This document shows, piece by piece, positions 37,002 through 46,083 of a DNA stretch of 64,000 nt. Source of the DNA: Xanthomonas hortorum pv. cynarae (lineage in GTDB: Bacteria; Pseudomonadota; Gammaproteobacteria; Xanthomonadales; Xanthomonadaceae); the NCBI RefSeq assembly GCF_002939985.1, contig NZ_MDFM01000006.1, positions 56,404-120,403 on the forward strand, written 5' to 3'. Positions within the stretch are counted from its first letter, which is position 1. Every line of letters begins with the position of its first letter. Position numbers and translations under genes: made by a program. The notes beneath the pieces were generated by a model. It saw only the letters and a list, made by a program, of their open reading frames with translations. It was not told where the DNA came from and made no database searches.

Positions 37002-37892
37002 TTACGGCGAGACGACCACCTCGGCAGCGCGCGTCTTGCTGGCGGCAGCCTTGGTCCCGCTGACCTGCAAGCGTGCACTGGCCACCCCGGCGGCGACCAG
37101 CGCATCGCGCACCGCTTCGGCCCGCTTCTTGGCCGTGGCTGCATCGCTGTCGAAGCCGACAATGCTCACCCGACCCTTCTTGCCGATGTTCAGATATTCG
37201 GCCAACGCCTTGGCCTGCCCTGCAGCATCGCCAGACAGCGCGGTCTTGCCGCCGAACGCGCCGCTACCCAACGAAAACACTTCGCCGCGGGGTTCAAACC
37301 TGGCGGAGGGCAACTTGGCCCCGGACACCAGTTCGGCTTCTTCGTGCGCCAGTTGCACGGCTTTTTGCTGGGCCGCATTGAGCTTGGCAGTCTGCTTGCC
37401 GGCCACGCTGGTCAGCGCCAGCTCGGCGTCCTGGCGGGCCAGGGTTTCCTGCTCGGCCGCCTGTCGCATGCGCTCGGCCTCTTCGGCCTGGATCTGCGCC
37501 TGCACGCGCAGACGCTCGGCCTCTTGCCGGGCGCGTGAGGCATCCCGGCGGCTGGCTTCGATCAGCAGGTCGTTGCGAGTGCCTTCCAGCCGATCCAGCT
37601 CGCGCCGTGCCAGTGCGGTGCGGGCGGTGCGTTCGGCGATTTCGACCCGGCGGTCGGCCAGAAATACCAGTTCGTCGCGGTCGCGCCGCTTGGCTTCGGC
37701 CAGCGCCGCCACGATCTGCTGCGCCTGCAGCCGCTCGAAGCGGGCCAGCTCATTGGTCTGCGGGTCGTTCTGCAGCGCGGCCAGGCGCCGGTTGAGCGCG
37801 TCGGCCTGCGGGTCGTCCTTGGCGGCCATGGCCAGCGACGGCAGTGTGGCCAGGCTCATTACACCGATATAGACAAGAGGACGCAGTTTCAT
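37002..37892 (-). CDS. Periplasmic coiled-coil protein with degenerate OmpA-like C-terminal domain
   Basis: 296 residues. An N-terminal signal peptide ends near AMAA (about residue 23). A long charged helical part (about 60-165, rich in R, E, Q and A) follows, and the last 100 or so residues resemble an OmpA/Pal peptidoglycan-associated domain (LAEYLNIGKKGRVSIVGFDSDAATAKKRAEAVRDALV). The usual GHTD-type core reads GFDSD, so peptidoglycan binding is uncertain. It overlaps the upstream DUF4398 gene by four bases (ATGA), so the two are coupled and likely work together in the envelope. Confidence 0.75.
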   Translation of the reverse strand: MKLRPLVYIGVMSLATLPSLAMAAKDDPQADALNRRLAALQNDPQTNELARFERLQAQQIVAALAEAKRRDRDELVFLADRRVEIAERTARTALARRELDRLEGTRNDLLIEASRRDASRARQEAERLRVQAQIQAEEAERMRQAAEQETLARQDAELALTSVAGKQTAKLNAAQQKAVQLAHEEAELVSGAKLPSARFEPRGEVFSLGSGAFGGKTALSGDAAGQAKALAEYLNIGKKGRVSIVGFDSDAATAKKRAEAVRDALVAAGVASARLQVSGTKAAASKTRAAEVVVSP

Positions 37893-38272
37893 CGGCCACC
37901 CTCCCCGGTGTTGAGGCTGTTCTGCAGCTGCGCCACTTCCTTGCGCCGCTGTTCCAGCTGGGCGGTGACCACCGCTTCTTCGCTGCGGGCCTTGGCCAGA
38001 TCGGCATCGGCAGCAGCGCGCAAGGCGATCTGCGGCACCTGCTTGCGCTGGCGCTTGTCCAGTTGCGCCTGCTGGGCCTGCATCAATTCCTGTCGGGCCA
38101 GATTGACCAGATCGGGGGCGTATTGGTCGGCATCGGCCTGGGTGGCGCGTTGCACGGCCTGTTCGGCGGCGGTGAGCTCCGGTGCCACCTGGGCGGCGGC
38201 GGGAGAGGAAAGAACCATGAAACAGGCGATGCCATACAGGGATCGCCGCAAGTATGCGAAGCTAGCCGTCAT
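37889..38272 (-). CDS. DUF4398-like exported helical protein
   Basis: 127 residues with an N-terminal signal sequence (CFMVLSSPAAAQ), then a helical repeat-like region (AEQAVQRATQADADQYAPDLVNLARQELMQAQQAQ) characteristic of DUF4398 proteins, which are typically encoded beside OmpA-like proteins. The ATG at 38272 is used; the longer frame overlaps the pilU promoter region. Divergent from pilU. Confidence 0.75.
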   Translation of the reverse strand: MTASFAYLRRSLYGIACFMVLSSPAAAQVAPELTAAEQAVQRATQADADQYAPDLVNLARQELMQAQQAQLDKRQRKQVPQIALRAAADADLAKARSEEAVVTAQLEQRRKEVAQLQNSLNTGEGGR

Positions 38273-38370
38273 TAGGGGAGCCGTAGCGAGAAGTCTCGAG
38301 CACGGCCATTGTCGGAAGCCTGCGGCGGACTTGCAACGAGACGCTGCTGTTTGTTGGGGAACCATTGCGC

Positions 38371-39504
38371 ATGGATATCGGCTACTTCCTGAAGCTGATG
38401 ACCGAAAAGAATGCCTCGGACATGTTTTTGACCACCGGCGCGCCGGTGTACATCAAGATCGAAGGCAAGCTCTACCCGCTCGGCAATACGGGGTTGCCGC
38501 CGGGGATGGTCAAGAAAATCGCCTACTCGTTGATGGACGAGGGCCAGGTGCCGCAGTTCGAGCGCGACCTGGAACTCAACATGGCCATCTCGCTGCCCGA
38601 CGCCGGACGCTTCCGTGTGAACGTGTTCAAGCAGCGCGGCGAAGCGGGCATGGTGATCCGCGCCATCCGCAGCCGGATCCCGAGCATCGAAGAACTCAAC
38701 CTGCCGCAGGTGCTCAAGGACGTCATCATGACGCCGCGCGGCCTGGTACTGCTGGTCGGCTCGACCGGTTCCGGCAAGTCGACCTCGCTGGCCTCGATGA
38801 TCGACCACCGCAACAGCACCACCACCGGGCACATCCTCACCATCGAGGACCCGATCGAATACCTGCACAAGCACAAGATGTCGATCGTGAACCAGCGCGA
38901 AGTCGGCCTGGACACCCACACCTTCCAGAGCGCGCTGAAGAACGCGATGCGCGAGGCGCCGGACGTGATCCTGATCGGCGAAATCCTGGATGCCGAGACC
39001 ATGGAGGCGGCGATTGCATTTGCCGAAACCGGTCACCTGTGTCTGGCGACGCTGCATTCCAACAACGCCGACCAGACCATCGAGCGCATTCTCAATTTCT
39101 TCCCGGAAAGCGCGCACAAGAACGTGCTGATGAATCTGGCGCTGAATTTGCGTGCGGTGGTGTCGCAACGCCTGGTCAAGGGCCAGGACGGACGCCGCCG
39201 CCCCGCCACCGAAGTCTTGCTCAACACCCCGATGATTCGCGACCTGCTGCGACGCGGGCAGGTGCACGAGGTCAAGGCGGCGATGGAAGAGTCGCTGGAA
39301 GAAGGCATGCAGACCTTCGACCAATGCCTGTTCCGCATGGTCAAATCCGGCGAAATCGAGCAGGAGGAAGCGCTGCGCGCCGCCGACTCGCGCGATGGTC
39401 TGGCGCTGAAGTTCCGCCTGTCCGAAGGCGGCTCCGGTGAGCACGACCCGTACGCGGATTACGAGACCGCCGCAGCGCCCAAGATCAGCCACGGGTTTGT
39501 TTAG
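38371..39504 (+). CDS. pilU: Type IV pilus accessory ATPase PilU
   Basis: 377 residues, PilT-like hexameric secretion ATPase that supports pilus retraction and twitching. Walker A is GSTGSGKST (about 133-141), the Asp box is EDPIEYLHKHK, and the His box is HLCLATLHSNNADQ. PilU rather than PilT is suggested by the C-terminal region. The Walker B region reads DVILIGEILDAET, whereas PilT/PilU proteins I recall have GE-x-RDxET, so two arginines seem changed. The ATG at 38371 is two codons after a TTG; GGGGA lies upstream. The stop is immediately followed by an intergenic repeat. Confidence 0.9.
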   Translation: MDIGYFLKLMTEKNASDMFLTTGAPVYIKIEGKLYPLGNTGLPPGMVKKIAYSLMDEGQVPQFERDLELNMAISLPDAGRFRVNVFKQRGEAGMVIRAIRSRIPSIEELNLPQVLKDVIMTPRGLVLLVGSTGSGKSTSLASMIDHRNSTTTGHILTIEDPIEYLHKHKMSIVNQREVGLDTHTFQSALKNAMREAPDVILIGEILDAETMEAAIAFAETGHLCLATLHSNNADQTIERILNFFPESAHKNVLMNLALNLRAVVSQRLVKGQDGRRRPATEVLLNTPMIRDLLRRGQVHEVKAAMEESLEEGMQTFDQCLFRMVKSGEIEQEEALRAADSRDGLALKFRLSEGGSGEHDPYADYETAAAPKISHGFV

Positions 39505-39783
39505 AGCGACCAACAAAATGTAGCGTGCGACCGCCTGGCGGTGAGCGCAGTGGTTTTGCTGGTCGCATCTTGTTGGTTGCAGTCAAAAGTCCAGATCAAC
39601 AGGCCTAGTCGGGTCGAGGGCGCGTTGCCCTCACCGCTCGCGGGACACGCCGCAAGTACGTCCATGTAGGCTCGGTGGCGGCATCCATGCCGCCACACGG
39701 TCCCGCAAGCGGCGAGGACACCGCACCAGAAAGTTAGTCGGCTGCTTTGTTGAAAACATGCATACCGACCATCTCGACTGGTC
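39505..39783 (+). repeat. Dispersed intergenic hairpin repeat, copy B
   Basis: Begins immediately after the pilU stop and matches the minus strand of 1-296 at a glance over about 270 bases: near-identical starts (GAGCG-C-AACAAAA-GTAGCG), identical stretches such as CCCTCACCGCTCGCGGGACACGCCG, and the shared end CCGCACCAGAAAGT. The core (about 39627-39722) folds as a long hairpin around GGCGGCATCCATGCCGCC. No gene is supported inside it. Confidence 0.82.
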
Positions 39784-39883
39784 CTTGCCCGCCCACCGTC
39801 GCGGGAGCTTACGCGGCATGGATGCCGCGTAAGAGCCTACACGGACGTACTTGCGGCGTGTCCCGCGAGGGTGGGCGGGCAAG
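39784..39883 (-). repeat. Hairpin repeat core, inverted copy C
   Basis: Outer arms 39784-39806 and 39861-39883 are complementary at 22 of 23 positions. Inside, CTTACGCGGCAT (39808-39819) and ATGCCGCGTAAG (39822-39833) form a perfect 12-base palindrome. Read on the minus strand, its GCGGGACACGCCGCAAGTACGTCC stretch repeats that of copy B, so B and C are the same module facing each other. Confidence 0.8.
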
Positions 39884-40025
39884 GGCCCTGCAGCCAAGCC
39901 ACAGATCAGCACCCTGCAGTAGACCGGCGTGAGCATCAGCGGCCGCACGCGCGTCGATCGCTCTGCGCGCCCCGGCATTGCGGGAGGCTGCCCGAAGGGC
40001 AGATGCGGCCGGCAACTCCCCGCAT

Positions 40026-40688
40026 CTACACTGCCGCGTCAGGCTGCGTTTCCGGCCGCGCCGCATCAAACGCCGGCAGTGCCAGGCAGGCCTGTTTGAT
40101 GCGTTGCAGGATGGGATACGGCGTCAGATCGACGGCGAAACGGCGCGCGTTGTAGAGCTGCGGAATCAGCACGCAATCGGCCAGACCCGGCATGTCGCCG
40201 TGGCAGAACGCGCCGGTGTGCAGGTCATTGCCCAACTGCGCTTCCAGTGCCGCAAACCCGCGTTGCATCCAGTGCTGCGTCCACTCCTGGCGTTGTGCGG
40301 CAGCCAGTTGCCATTCGCGTTCGAAAAACTTGGCGACGCGCAGATTGTTGAGCGGATGCACATCGCAGGCGATGACCTGCGCCAATGCACGCACGCGGGC
40401 GCGCTCGGCCGGCGCGGCGGGTAGCAACCGCGCACTGTCCGGGAACGCCTCCTCCAGATATTCCAGGATCGCCAGCGACTGCGGAATCACCACCGCGCCA
40501 TGCCGCAACGTGGGCACCAGCTCCTGCGGATTGAGCTGCGCATACGCCGGCGCGTGCTGCTCGCCGCCATCGCGCACCAGGTGCACCGGATGCGCGATGT
40601 AGGCCAGCGCCTTCAACTGCAGGCCAATGCGCACGCGATACGCCGCGCTGGAGCGCCAGTACGAAAACAATTCCAGTGGTGCGCTCAT
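40026..40688 (-). CDS. maiA: Maleylacetoacetate isomerase (zeta-class glutathione transferase)
   Basis: 220 residues. The N-terminal thioredoxin-like domain has SYWRSSAAYRVRIGL near 9-23, the position of the zeta-class SSCSxRVRIAL motif, and NPQELVPTL and PQSLAILEYLEE follow. The C-terminal half is helical. It isomerises maleylacetoacetate to fumarylacetoacetate in tyrosine/homogentisate breakdown. The ATG at 40688 follows the fahA stop by 55 bases on the same strand. Confidence 0.9.
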   Translation of the reverse strand: MSAPLELFSYWRSSAAYRVRIGLQLKALAYIAHPVHLVRDGGEQHAPAYAQLNPQELVPTLRHGAVVIPQSLAILEYLEEAFPDSARLLPAAPAERARVRALAQVIACDVHPLNNLRVAKFFEREWQLAAAQRQEWTQHWMQRGFAALEAQLGNDLHTGAFCHGDMPGLADCVLIPQLYNARRFAVDLTPYPILQRIKQACLALPAFDAARPETQPDAAV

Positions 40689-40743
40689 GCCCTGCCCCGC
40701 GTGCAGTTGTTCGTAGCGAACTTCGCAGACGCTTTTGCCGATG

Positions 40744-41733
40744 TCATGGCAGAGGCTGACGTTCGATGCGCTGTTCGATCGCACCGAAGATGCTGGTGCC
40801 ATCGGCATCGAACATTTCGATCCGCACCACGTCACCGAAGGACATGAACGGCGTGCTCGGCTTGCCGTCGCGCAAGGTTTCCACCACGCGCTGTTCGGCA
40901 AAACACGAGGCACCCAGCGTGGTGTCCTGATTGGCGATGGTGCCGGAGCCGACGATGGTGCCGGCCGACAGCGGCCGCGTCTTGGCAGCGTGGGCGATCA
41001 ATTGGGCGAAGTCGAACTGCATGTCGTTGCCGGCTTCCGGCGCACCGAACCAGGCGCCGTTGACGTGGGTGACCAGCGGCAGATGCACCTTGTTGTCGCG
41101 CCATGCTTCGTCCAACTCGTCCACGGTGACGAACACCGGCGACAGCGCCGAGCGCGGCTTGGATTGCACGAAGCCGAAGCCCTTGGCGAGCTCTGCCGGG
41201 ATCAGATTGCGCAGCGACACATCGTTGACCAGGCCGACCAGCTGGATATGCGCGGCGGCCTGCTCGGGCGAGGCGCCCATCGGCACATCGTCGGTGATCA
41301 CCACCAGCTCGGCTTCCAGATCGATGCCGTGCTCCTCGCTGATCACCTTGATGGCGTCACGCGGGCCGTAGAAGCCGGCGCTGGTGGCCTGGTACATCAG
41401 CGGGTCGGTATAGAAGCTCTCCGGCACCTCGGCATTGCGCGCACGACGCACCCGCTCCACATGCGGCAGGTAGGCGCTGCCATCGACGAACTCGTAGGCG
41501 CGCGGGAGCGGCGCGGCCAGTGCCTGCAGATCCAGATCGAACACGCCATCTGCACTGCCCTCGTTGAGCGAGGCGGACAAGGCATTCAGCCGCGGCGCGA
41601 CATTGCTCCAGTCTTCCAGCGCGCGCTGCAGCGTGGGCGCGATACCGGTGGCGCGCACCGCCGTGCGCAGGTCGCGCGAGACCACGATCAGGCTGCCGTC
41701 GCGGCCGCCTTCCTTCAGGGAACCTAGCTTCAT
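40744..41733 (-). CDS. fahA: Fumarylacetoacetate hydrolase family protein
   Basis: 329 residues. Conserved acidic metal-binding segments are visible (EEHGIDLEAELVVITDDVPMG, and GSGTIANQD near the end). It hydrolyses fumarylacetoacetate to fumarate and acetoacetate, the final step of tyrosine degradation, directly after MaiA. The start MKLGSL at 41733 is preferred; a second ATG two codons earlier would add MV. The acetoacetate could be handled by the ScoAB CoA-transferase encoded elsewhere in this window. Confidence 0.9.
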   Translation of the reverse strand: MKLGSLKEGGRDGSLIVVSRDLRTAVRATGIAPTLQRALEDWSNVAPRLNALSASLNEGSADGVFDLDLQALAAPLPRAYEFVDGSAYLPHVERVRRARNAEVPESFYTDPLMYQATSAGFYGPRDAIKVISEEHGIDLEAELVVITDDVPMGASPEQAAAHIQLVGLVNDVSLRNLIPAELAKGFGFVQSKPRSALSPVFVTVDELDEAWRDNKVHLPLVTHVNGAWFGAPEAGNDMQFDFAQLIAHAAKTRPLSAGTIVGSGTIANQDTTLGASCFAEQRVVETLRDGKPSTPFMSFGDVVRIEMFDADGTSIFGAIEQRIERQPLP

Positions 41734-41834
41734 GACCATCCTGTGCTGTGGCTGATCGTTCGATTGTACGGCCTGCTGCAACACTGGTTGCAGTTGAAAC
41801 AACTGACCCGTAGCCCAACCGATGAACTCGCCTT

Positions 41835-41863
41835 TTGTGCAGCGCGCCAAACGCGCGTACACT
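41835..41863 (+). promoter_or_regulatory. Possible sigma-70-type promoter upstream of rhlE
   Basis: TTGTGC (41835-41840) and TACACT (41858-41863) are separated by 17 bases. If used, the rhlE transcript would have a leader of about 240 bases. Both hexamers deviate from consensus, so this is tentative. The rest of 41734-42110 holds no convincing gene. Confidence 0.35.
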
Positions 41864-42110
41864 GGCCCGGTCTGCATGCGGCCGTCCGTTTCCCTTAGGG
41901 ACAGCCGGCGAGGCCAGGATCGATCGATCCGCTCGCCCGCCCCACCCGACGCCTTTCGTGGTGCCGACAAACCCATCGCTCTTTGATTGGGTTGTTCCAC
42001 CATCTCGCAGCGCGGTTCACGGGAACGCTCCGAGCCTCACTTTTTTGCATCTGCAATGCGTCTGCGCTCCGGGCTTCGCCTGGTGGCGACGCTTTACTTG
42101 GAGCTTCCTG

Positions 42111-43499
42111 ATGTCTTTTGAATGCCTGGGCCTTGCGCCCTTCCTGCTGCGCGCGTTGGCCGAGCAGGGCTATGAAACCCCCACCGCGATCCAGCAGCAG
42201 GCGATCCCGCTGGTGCTGGCAGGTCACGACCTGCTGGCCGGCGCACAGACCGGTACCGGCAAGACCGCCGCGTTCGGCCTGCCGCTGCTGCAGCACCTGG
42301 GCACCACGCCGCAGCCGGTCAACGGCCCGCGCAAGCCGCGCGCGCTGATCCTGACCCCCACCCGCGAGCTGGCCACCCAGGTGCATGACAGCCTGCGCGG
42401 CTACAGCAAGTACCTGCGTATTCCCAGCGCGGTGATCTACGGCGGCGTGGGCATGGGCAACCAGCTCGACACCCTGCGTCGTGGCGTGGATCTGCTGATC
42501 GCCTGCCCGGGCCGGCTGATCGACCATATCGAGCGTCGCAGCGTGGACCTGTCCGGCATCGAAGTGCTGATCCTGGACGAAGCCGACCGCATGCTCGACA
42601 TGGGCTTTTTGCCGTCGATCAAGCGCATCCTGACCAAGCTGCCGCGCCAGGACCGTCAGACCCTGCTGTTCTCGGCCACGTTCGAAGAGAACATCAAGCA
42701 GCTGGCGCTGGAATTCATGCGCAACCCGATGCAGATCCAGGTCACCCCGAGCAACACCGTGGCCGAGAGCATCACCCACCGCGTGCACCCGGTCGATGGC
42801 GCCCGCAAGCGCGACCTGCTGCTGCACCTGCTGGCGCAGGACAGCCGCGAGCAGACCCTGGTCTTTGCGCGCACCAAGCACGGCAGCGACAAGCTGGCGC
42901 TGTTCCTGGAAAAGTCCGGCATCAAGACCGCGGCGATCCACGGCAACAAGAGCCAGGGTCAGCGTATGCGTGCCCTGAGCGACTTCAAGGCCGGCCGCGT
43001 GACCGTGCTGGTGGCCACCGATATCGCCGCGCGCGGCATCGACATCAACGAGCTGCCGAAGGTCATCAACTACGACCTGCCAATGGTGGCCGAGGATTAC
43101 GTGCACCGCATCGGCCGTACCGGCCGTAACGGCTCCACCGGCGAGGCGATCTCGCTGGTGGCGCAGGACGAAGCCAAGCTGCTGCGCCAGATCGTGCGCA
43201 TGCTGGGCCGCGACGTGGAAATCCGCGACGTGCCGGGCTACGAGCCGCAGACCCCGATCCGTTGGGGCAACAGCGCCCCGGGCCGTGCCGAACAGCCGGG
43301 TGGCGATCGCGCGCCGCGCAAGAGCCACGCCCGTCGTCCGCATGGCGATGCACCGCGTCAGGCGCATGCGCATGCCGGCCCGAAGAAGCCGGGTGGCCAG
43401 CGCAGCAGCGGTCCGCGTCAGGCCGGTGTTGCCGCCGGCGCCGGCGCAGGCCGTCGCGATGGTGGTCGTGGTGGCCAGCGTCCGAGCGGCACGCGCTGA
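42111..43499 (+). CDS. rhlE: DEAD-box RNA helicase RhlE
   Basis: 462 residues. The helicase core has the Q motif (GYETPTAIQQQAIP), AQTGTGKT, PTRELA, GG, DEAD, SAT, ARGIDI and HRIGRTGR motifs in order. The last 70 or so residues are a basic, low-complexity tail rich in R, G, H, P and A. It remodels RNA in ribosome assembly or mRNA decay. GGAG at 42100 precedes the ATG at 42111. The frame is open further upstream, but that part is not helicase-like. A strong terminator follows. Confidence 0.95.
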   Translation: MSFECLGLAPFLLRALAEQGYETPTAIQQQAIPLVLAGHDLLAGAQTGTGKTAAFGLPLLQHLGTTPQPVNGPRKPRALILTPTRELATQVHDSLRGYSKYLRIPSAVIYGGVGMGNQLDTLRRGVDLLIACPGRLIDHIERRSVDLSGIEVLILDEADRMLDMGFLPSIKRILTKLPRQDRQTLLFSATFEENIKQLALEFMRNPMQIQVTPSNTVAESITHRVHPVDGARKRDLLLHLLAQDSREQTLVFARTKHGSDKLALFLEKSGIKTAAIHGNKSQGQRMRALSDFKAGRVTVLVATDIAARGIDINELPKVINYDLPMVAEDYVHRIGRTGRNGSTGEAISLVAQDEAKLLRQIVRMLGRDVEIRDVPGYEPQTPIRWGNSAPGRAEQPGGDRAPRKSHARRPHGDAPRQAHAHAGPKKPGGQRSSGPRQAGVAAGAGAGRRDGGRGGQRPSGTR

Positions 43500-43550
43500 A
43501 TCCTGCGCGCCGGTGCAACCGGCGCTTAGGCATGCGGTGAACTGAAAGAA

Positions 43551-43577
43551 AAAGCCGCCCTTCGGGGCGGCTTTTTT
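43551..43577 (+). terminator. Rho-independent terminator after rhlE
   Basis: Perfect 10-base stem AAAGCCGCCC (43551-43560) and GGGCGGCTTT (43565-43574) around a TTCG tetraloop, with the T run continuing to 43577. A preceding A run makes it potentially bidirectional, so it could also serve the convergent peptidase gene. Confidence 0.92.
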
Positions 43578-43686
43578 GTGGGCGCACGCCGGGCAATGTG
43601 GGCATGTCGCTAACGGCGCATTCCAAAGGTGTGCGACGCAGCTTGCTTCCACACGGATGACACGTGCCAGCCCGCGCGCGCGCTGC

Positions 43687-45972
43687 CTAGCCTTCGATCA
43701 ACGCGGTATTGCGATCGATCGCCTCGCGATACCGATCCAGCACCGCGGCGGTCTGCGCGATGTATTTGCTCAGATCCTCCCAGCGGCGGTCTTCCAGCGC
43801 TTCGCGAATGCCTGGCAAGGTCTTGACCTCGTAACCGGTGGCAAGCCCAGGTGCATAGATCAGGTTCCGGTACCACGGCCGCCCCGGCAAACCGCCTTCG
43901 GCCAGCAGGGTTTGATCGATGCGTTGCAGCGAGGCATTGAGCTTGCCGCGCACGCCTGCATCCAGGCTGCCGCCGCGCGATGCGAGTGCACCGTCGTAAC
44001 GCTTGGCGCTGGTTTGCAGGCGCGTAATCGCCTGATCCAATGCGGCAAAGTCGATCTGCGGCACAGCGGCTTTCGGCTCGGGGGCACGTTGCGGGCGGTT
44101 GGGATTGTCGACCGCCGCGTAGGCACCGGCCTGCAACAACTCGACCTGCGTGCGTGCGGCAGTGCGATCGCTGTCGGCCTGCTGCTTGAGCTCCTGCGCG
44201 TAACCGGCCACCGCATCGGCAAAGTCGCCGAAACGCTGCGGCAACACCGGTGCATTTGCCACGCGCAACACGGTGCGGCCTACGGTCTGCGACAACAGCG
44301 GCAGATAGCTGAAATCCGGATCGATATAGCGCGCGAAATAATCGTAGGAGTCGTACAGCGAGTGATAGACGCCGCTACCGCCGCCCTGCCCGCCGTAGCC
44401 CAGATCCAGCGTCGACAGCCCCAGATGCTGCAGGAACGGGCTGTAGTCGCTGCCCGAGCCAAGCGCCTTGAGCGGCACGTCGCCACCGGCCGCGACCTGC
44501 TTGGCGATGTCTTTTTGCGCCGGCTTGGCGGTCGGCGCCAGGGCATCGATGCGGGCACGTGCACGTTGACGATCGAGCACGCTCACGCCGCTGTCGGGGT
44601 CGCGCAGATCCGCCGCCACCCCGTTGACCAGGCGTTGCAGCGCATGGCTGCCGCCGGCATTGAGAAAGCCGCGCCCATTGCCGTCGGTGTTGACGTACAG
44701 CACCGCCTTGCGGCGCAATTCGTCGGCGTGCTGTTCGGCCCATTCGGTGGAGCCCAGCAAGCCGGCTTCTTCGCCGTCCCAGCTGGCATAGACGAGCGTG
44801 CGCTTGGGGCGCTGCCCTTGCTTGGCCAGCTCACCGATTGCCTTGGCTTCGGCCAGCAATGCGGTGGTGCCCGAGAGCGGATCGGCCGCACCGAACACCC
44901 AGCCGTCGCGGTGATTGCCGCGCACCACCCACTGGTCCGGATACTCGATGCCGCGTAGGGTGGCGATGACGTTGTAGATGGTCTTGCTGCCCCACTCCGC
45001 GTCGACCTTGAGGTGCACGCGCGCGGTGTCATCCCCGCCGATGCGGTAGGTGATCGGCAAGGCGCCGCGCCAGTCCTCCGGTGCCACCGGCCCGCCCAGG
45101 GCGGCCAGCAATGGCTGCGCGTCGCCCCAACTGATCGGCAGCGTGGGAATCTTCAAGACGCTGCCGGCCTGCTCGATCTTCAGGCGTTTGGCGCCCTTGC
45201 TTGCACCCACGCCCGGGGTAAGCGGATCGCCGGGATAGATCGCGAAATTGGCGACCGAGCCGCGTTGCACGCTCCACTGGTTGCGCGCCGGGCCATCGGG
45301 ATAGGCCTGATCCTGGAAGTACCCGTCGTCGCGCGGATCGGAATAGATGATCGCGCCGATCGCACCGTGTTCCTGCGCCAAGCGCGGCTTGAGCCCGCGC
45401 CAGCCCTTGCCGTAGCGGGCGATGACGATCTTGCCGCGCACATCCACACCGTTGCGCGCCAGCGCTTCGTAGTCCTCGGCGATACCGTAATTGACGTAGA
45501 CCGGATCGCCGGTGACATCGCCGTTGCCGCCGTAGATCACATATGGCGGCAAGACGTTTTCGGTCTGGGAGGAGGTGCTGTCGCCTGGCAGCGGCGGCTC
45601 CTTGAGACGTGCGACATACGGCTTGGCCCCAAGCAATTCCAGCTGCGAAGTTTTGGGCGAGGGCCACAGCACTTCGAAGGTTTCGATGCGTGCATCCCAG
45701 CCATAGCTGCGTAAGCGCGTCTGCAGATCGCGGGCGTTTTCCAGGTTATGCGGCGAGCCGACATGATTCGGCGCCGACGACCATTGCTTCAACCAGCCGC
45801 GATAATCGGCGTCCTTCAATCCGCTATCGAAACGTGCTTCCAGCGCGCGTTGCGCCTGTGCGGCGTCGGCGTCGTAACCGGGCAGCGCGGCGGGTTGGGC
45901 CGCAGGTTGTGCGGCCAGGGTAGGCGCGACGAATGCCAGGGCGAGTAGCCAGGCGTGCTGCGAAGAGGTCAT
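43687..45972 (-). CDS. Exported M28-family metallopeptidase (glutamate carboxypeptidase II/transferrin receptor-like)
   Basis: 761 residues with a signal peptide (LLALAFVAPTLAAQ). A protease-associated domain occupies about 120-290 (VRGKIVIARYGKG). The peptidase domain has GNHRDGWVFGAADPLSGT and WDGEEAGLLGSTEWAE, the His, Asp and Glu zinc-ligand segments of M28 peptidases, and YHSLYDSYDYF near the final His ligand. A transferrin-receptor-like dimerisation domain ends the protein. This is the PSMA-like order, expected to trim acidic peptides or dipeptides in the periplasm. AAGGAA precedes the ATG at 45972. It is transcribed after a TonB-dependent receptor. Confidence 0.88.
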   Translation of the reverse strand: MTSSQHAWLLALAFVAPTLAAQPAAQPAALPGYDADAAQAQRALEARFDSGLKDADYRGWLKQWSSAPNHVGSPHNLENARDLQTRLRSYGWDARIETFEVLWPSPKTSQLELLGAKPYVARLKEPPLPGDSTSSQTENVLPPYVIYGGNGDVTGDPVYVNYGIAEDYEALARNGVDVRGKIVIARYGKGWRGLKPRLAQEHGAIGAIIYSDPRDDGYFQDQAYPDGPARNQWSVQRGSVANFAIYPGDPLTPGVGASKGAKRLKIEQAGSVLKIPTLPISWGDAQPLLAALGGPVAPEDWRGALPITYRIGGDDTARVHLKVDAEWGSKTIYNVIATLRGIEYPDQWVVRGNHRDGWVFGAADPLSGTTALLAEAKAIGELAKQGQRPKRTLVYASWDGEEAGLLGSTEWAEQHADELRRKAVLYVNTDGNGRGFLNAGGSHALQRLVNGVAADLRDPDSGVSVLDRQRARARIDALAPTAKPAQKDIAKQVAAGGDVPLKALGSGSDYSPFLQHLGLSTLDLGYGGQGGGSGVYHSLYDSYDYFARYIDPDFSYLPLLSQTVGRTVLRVANAPVLPQRFGDFADAVAGYAQELKQQADSDRTAARTQVELLQAGAYAAVDNPNRPQRAPEPKAAVPQIDFAALDQAITRLQTSAKRYDGALASRGGSLDAGVRGKLNASLQRIDQTLLAEGGLPGRPWYRNLIYAPGLATGYEVKTLPGIREALEDRRWEDLSKYIAQTAAVLDRYREAIDRNTALIEG

Positions 45973-46083
45973 CGTAGTTCCTTGAATAAAGTGTCCGGGG
46001 TAAACGGCGATTGGTTTGATACAGGGCGCTGGCGAGCACACAGCCACCATCGCACGGCCGCACACGGGCCGTGCGTGCGCCGA

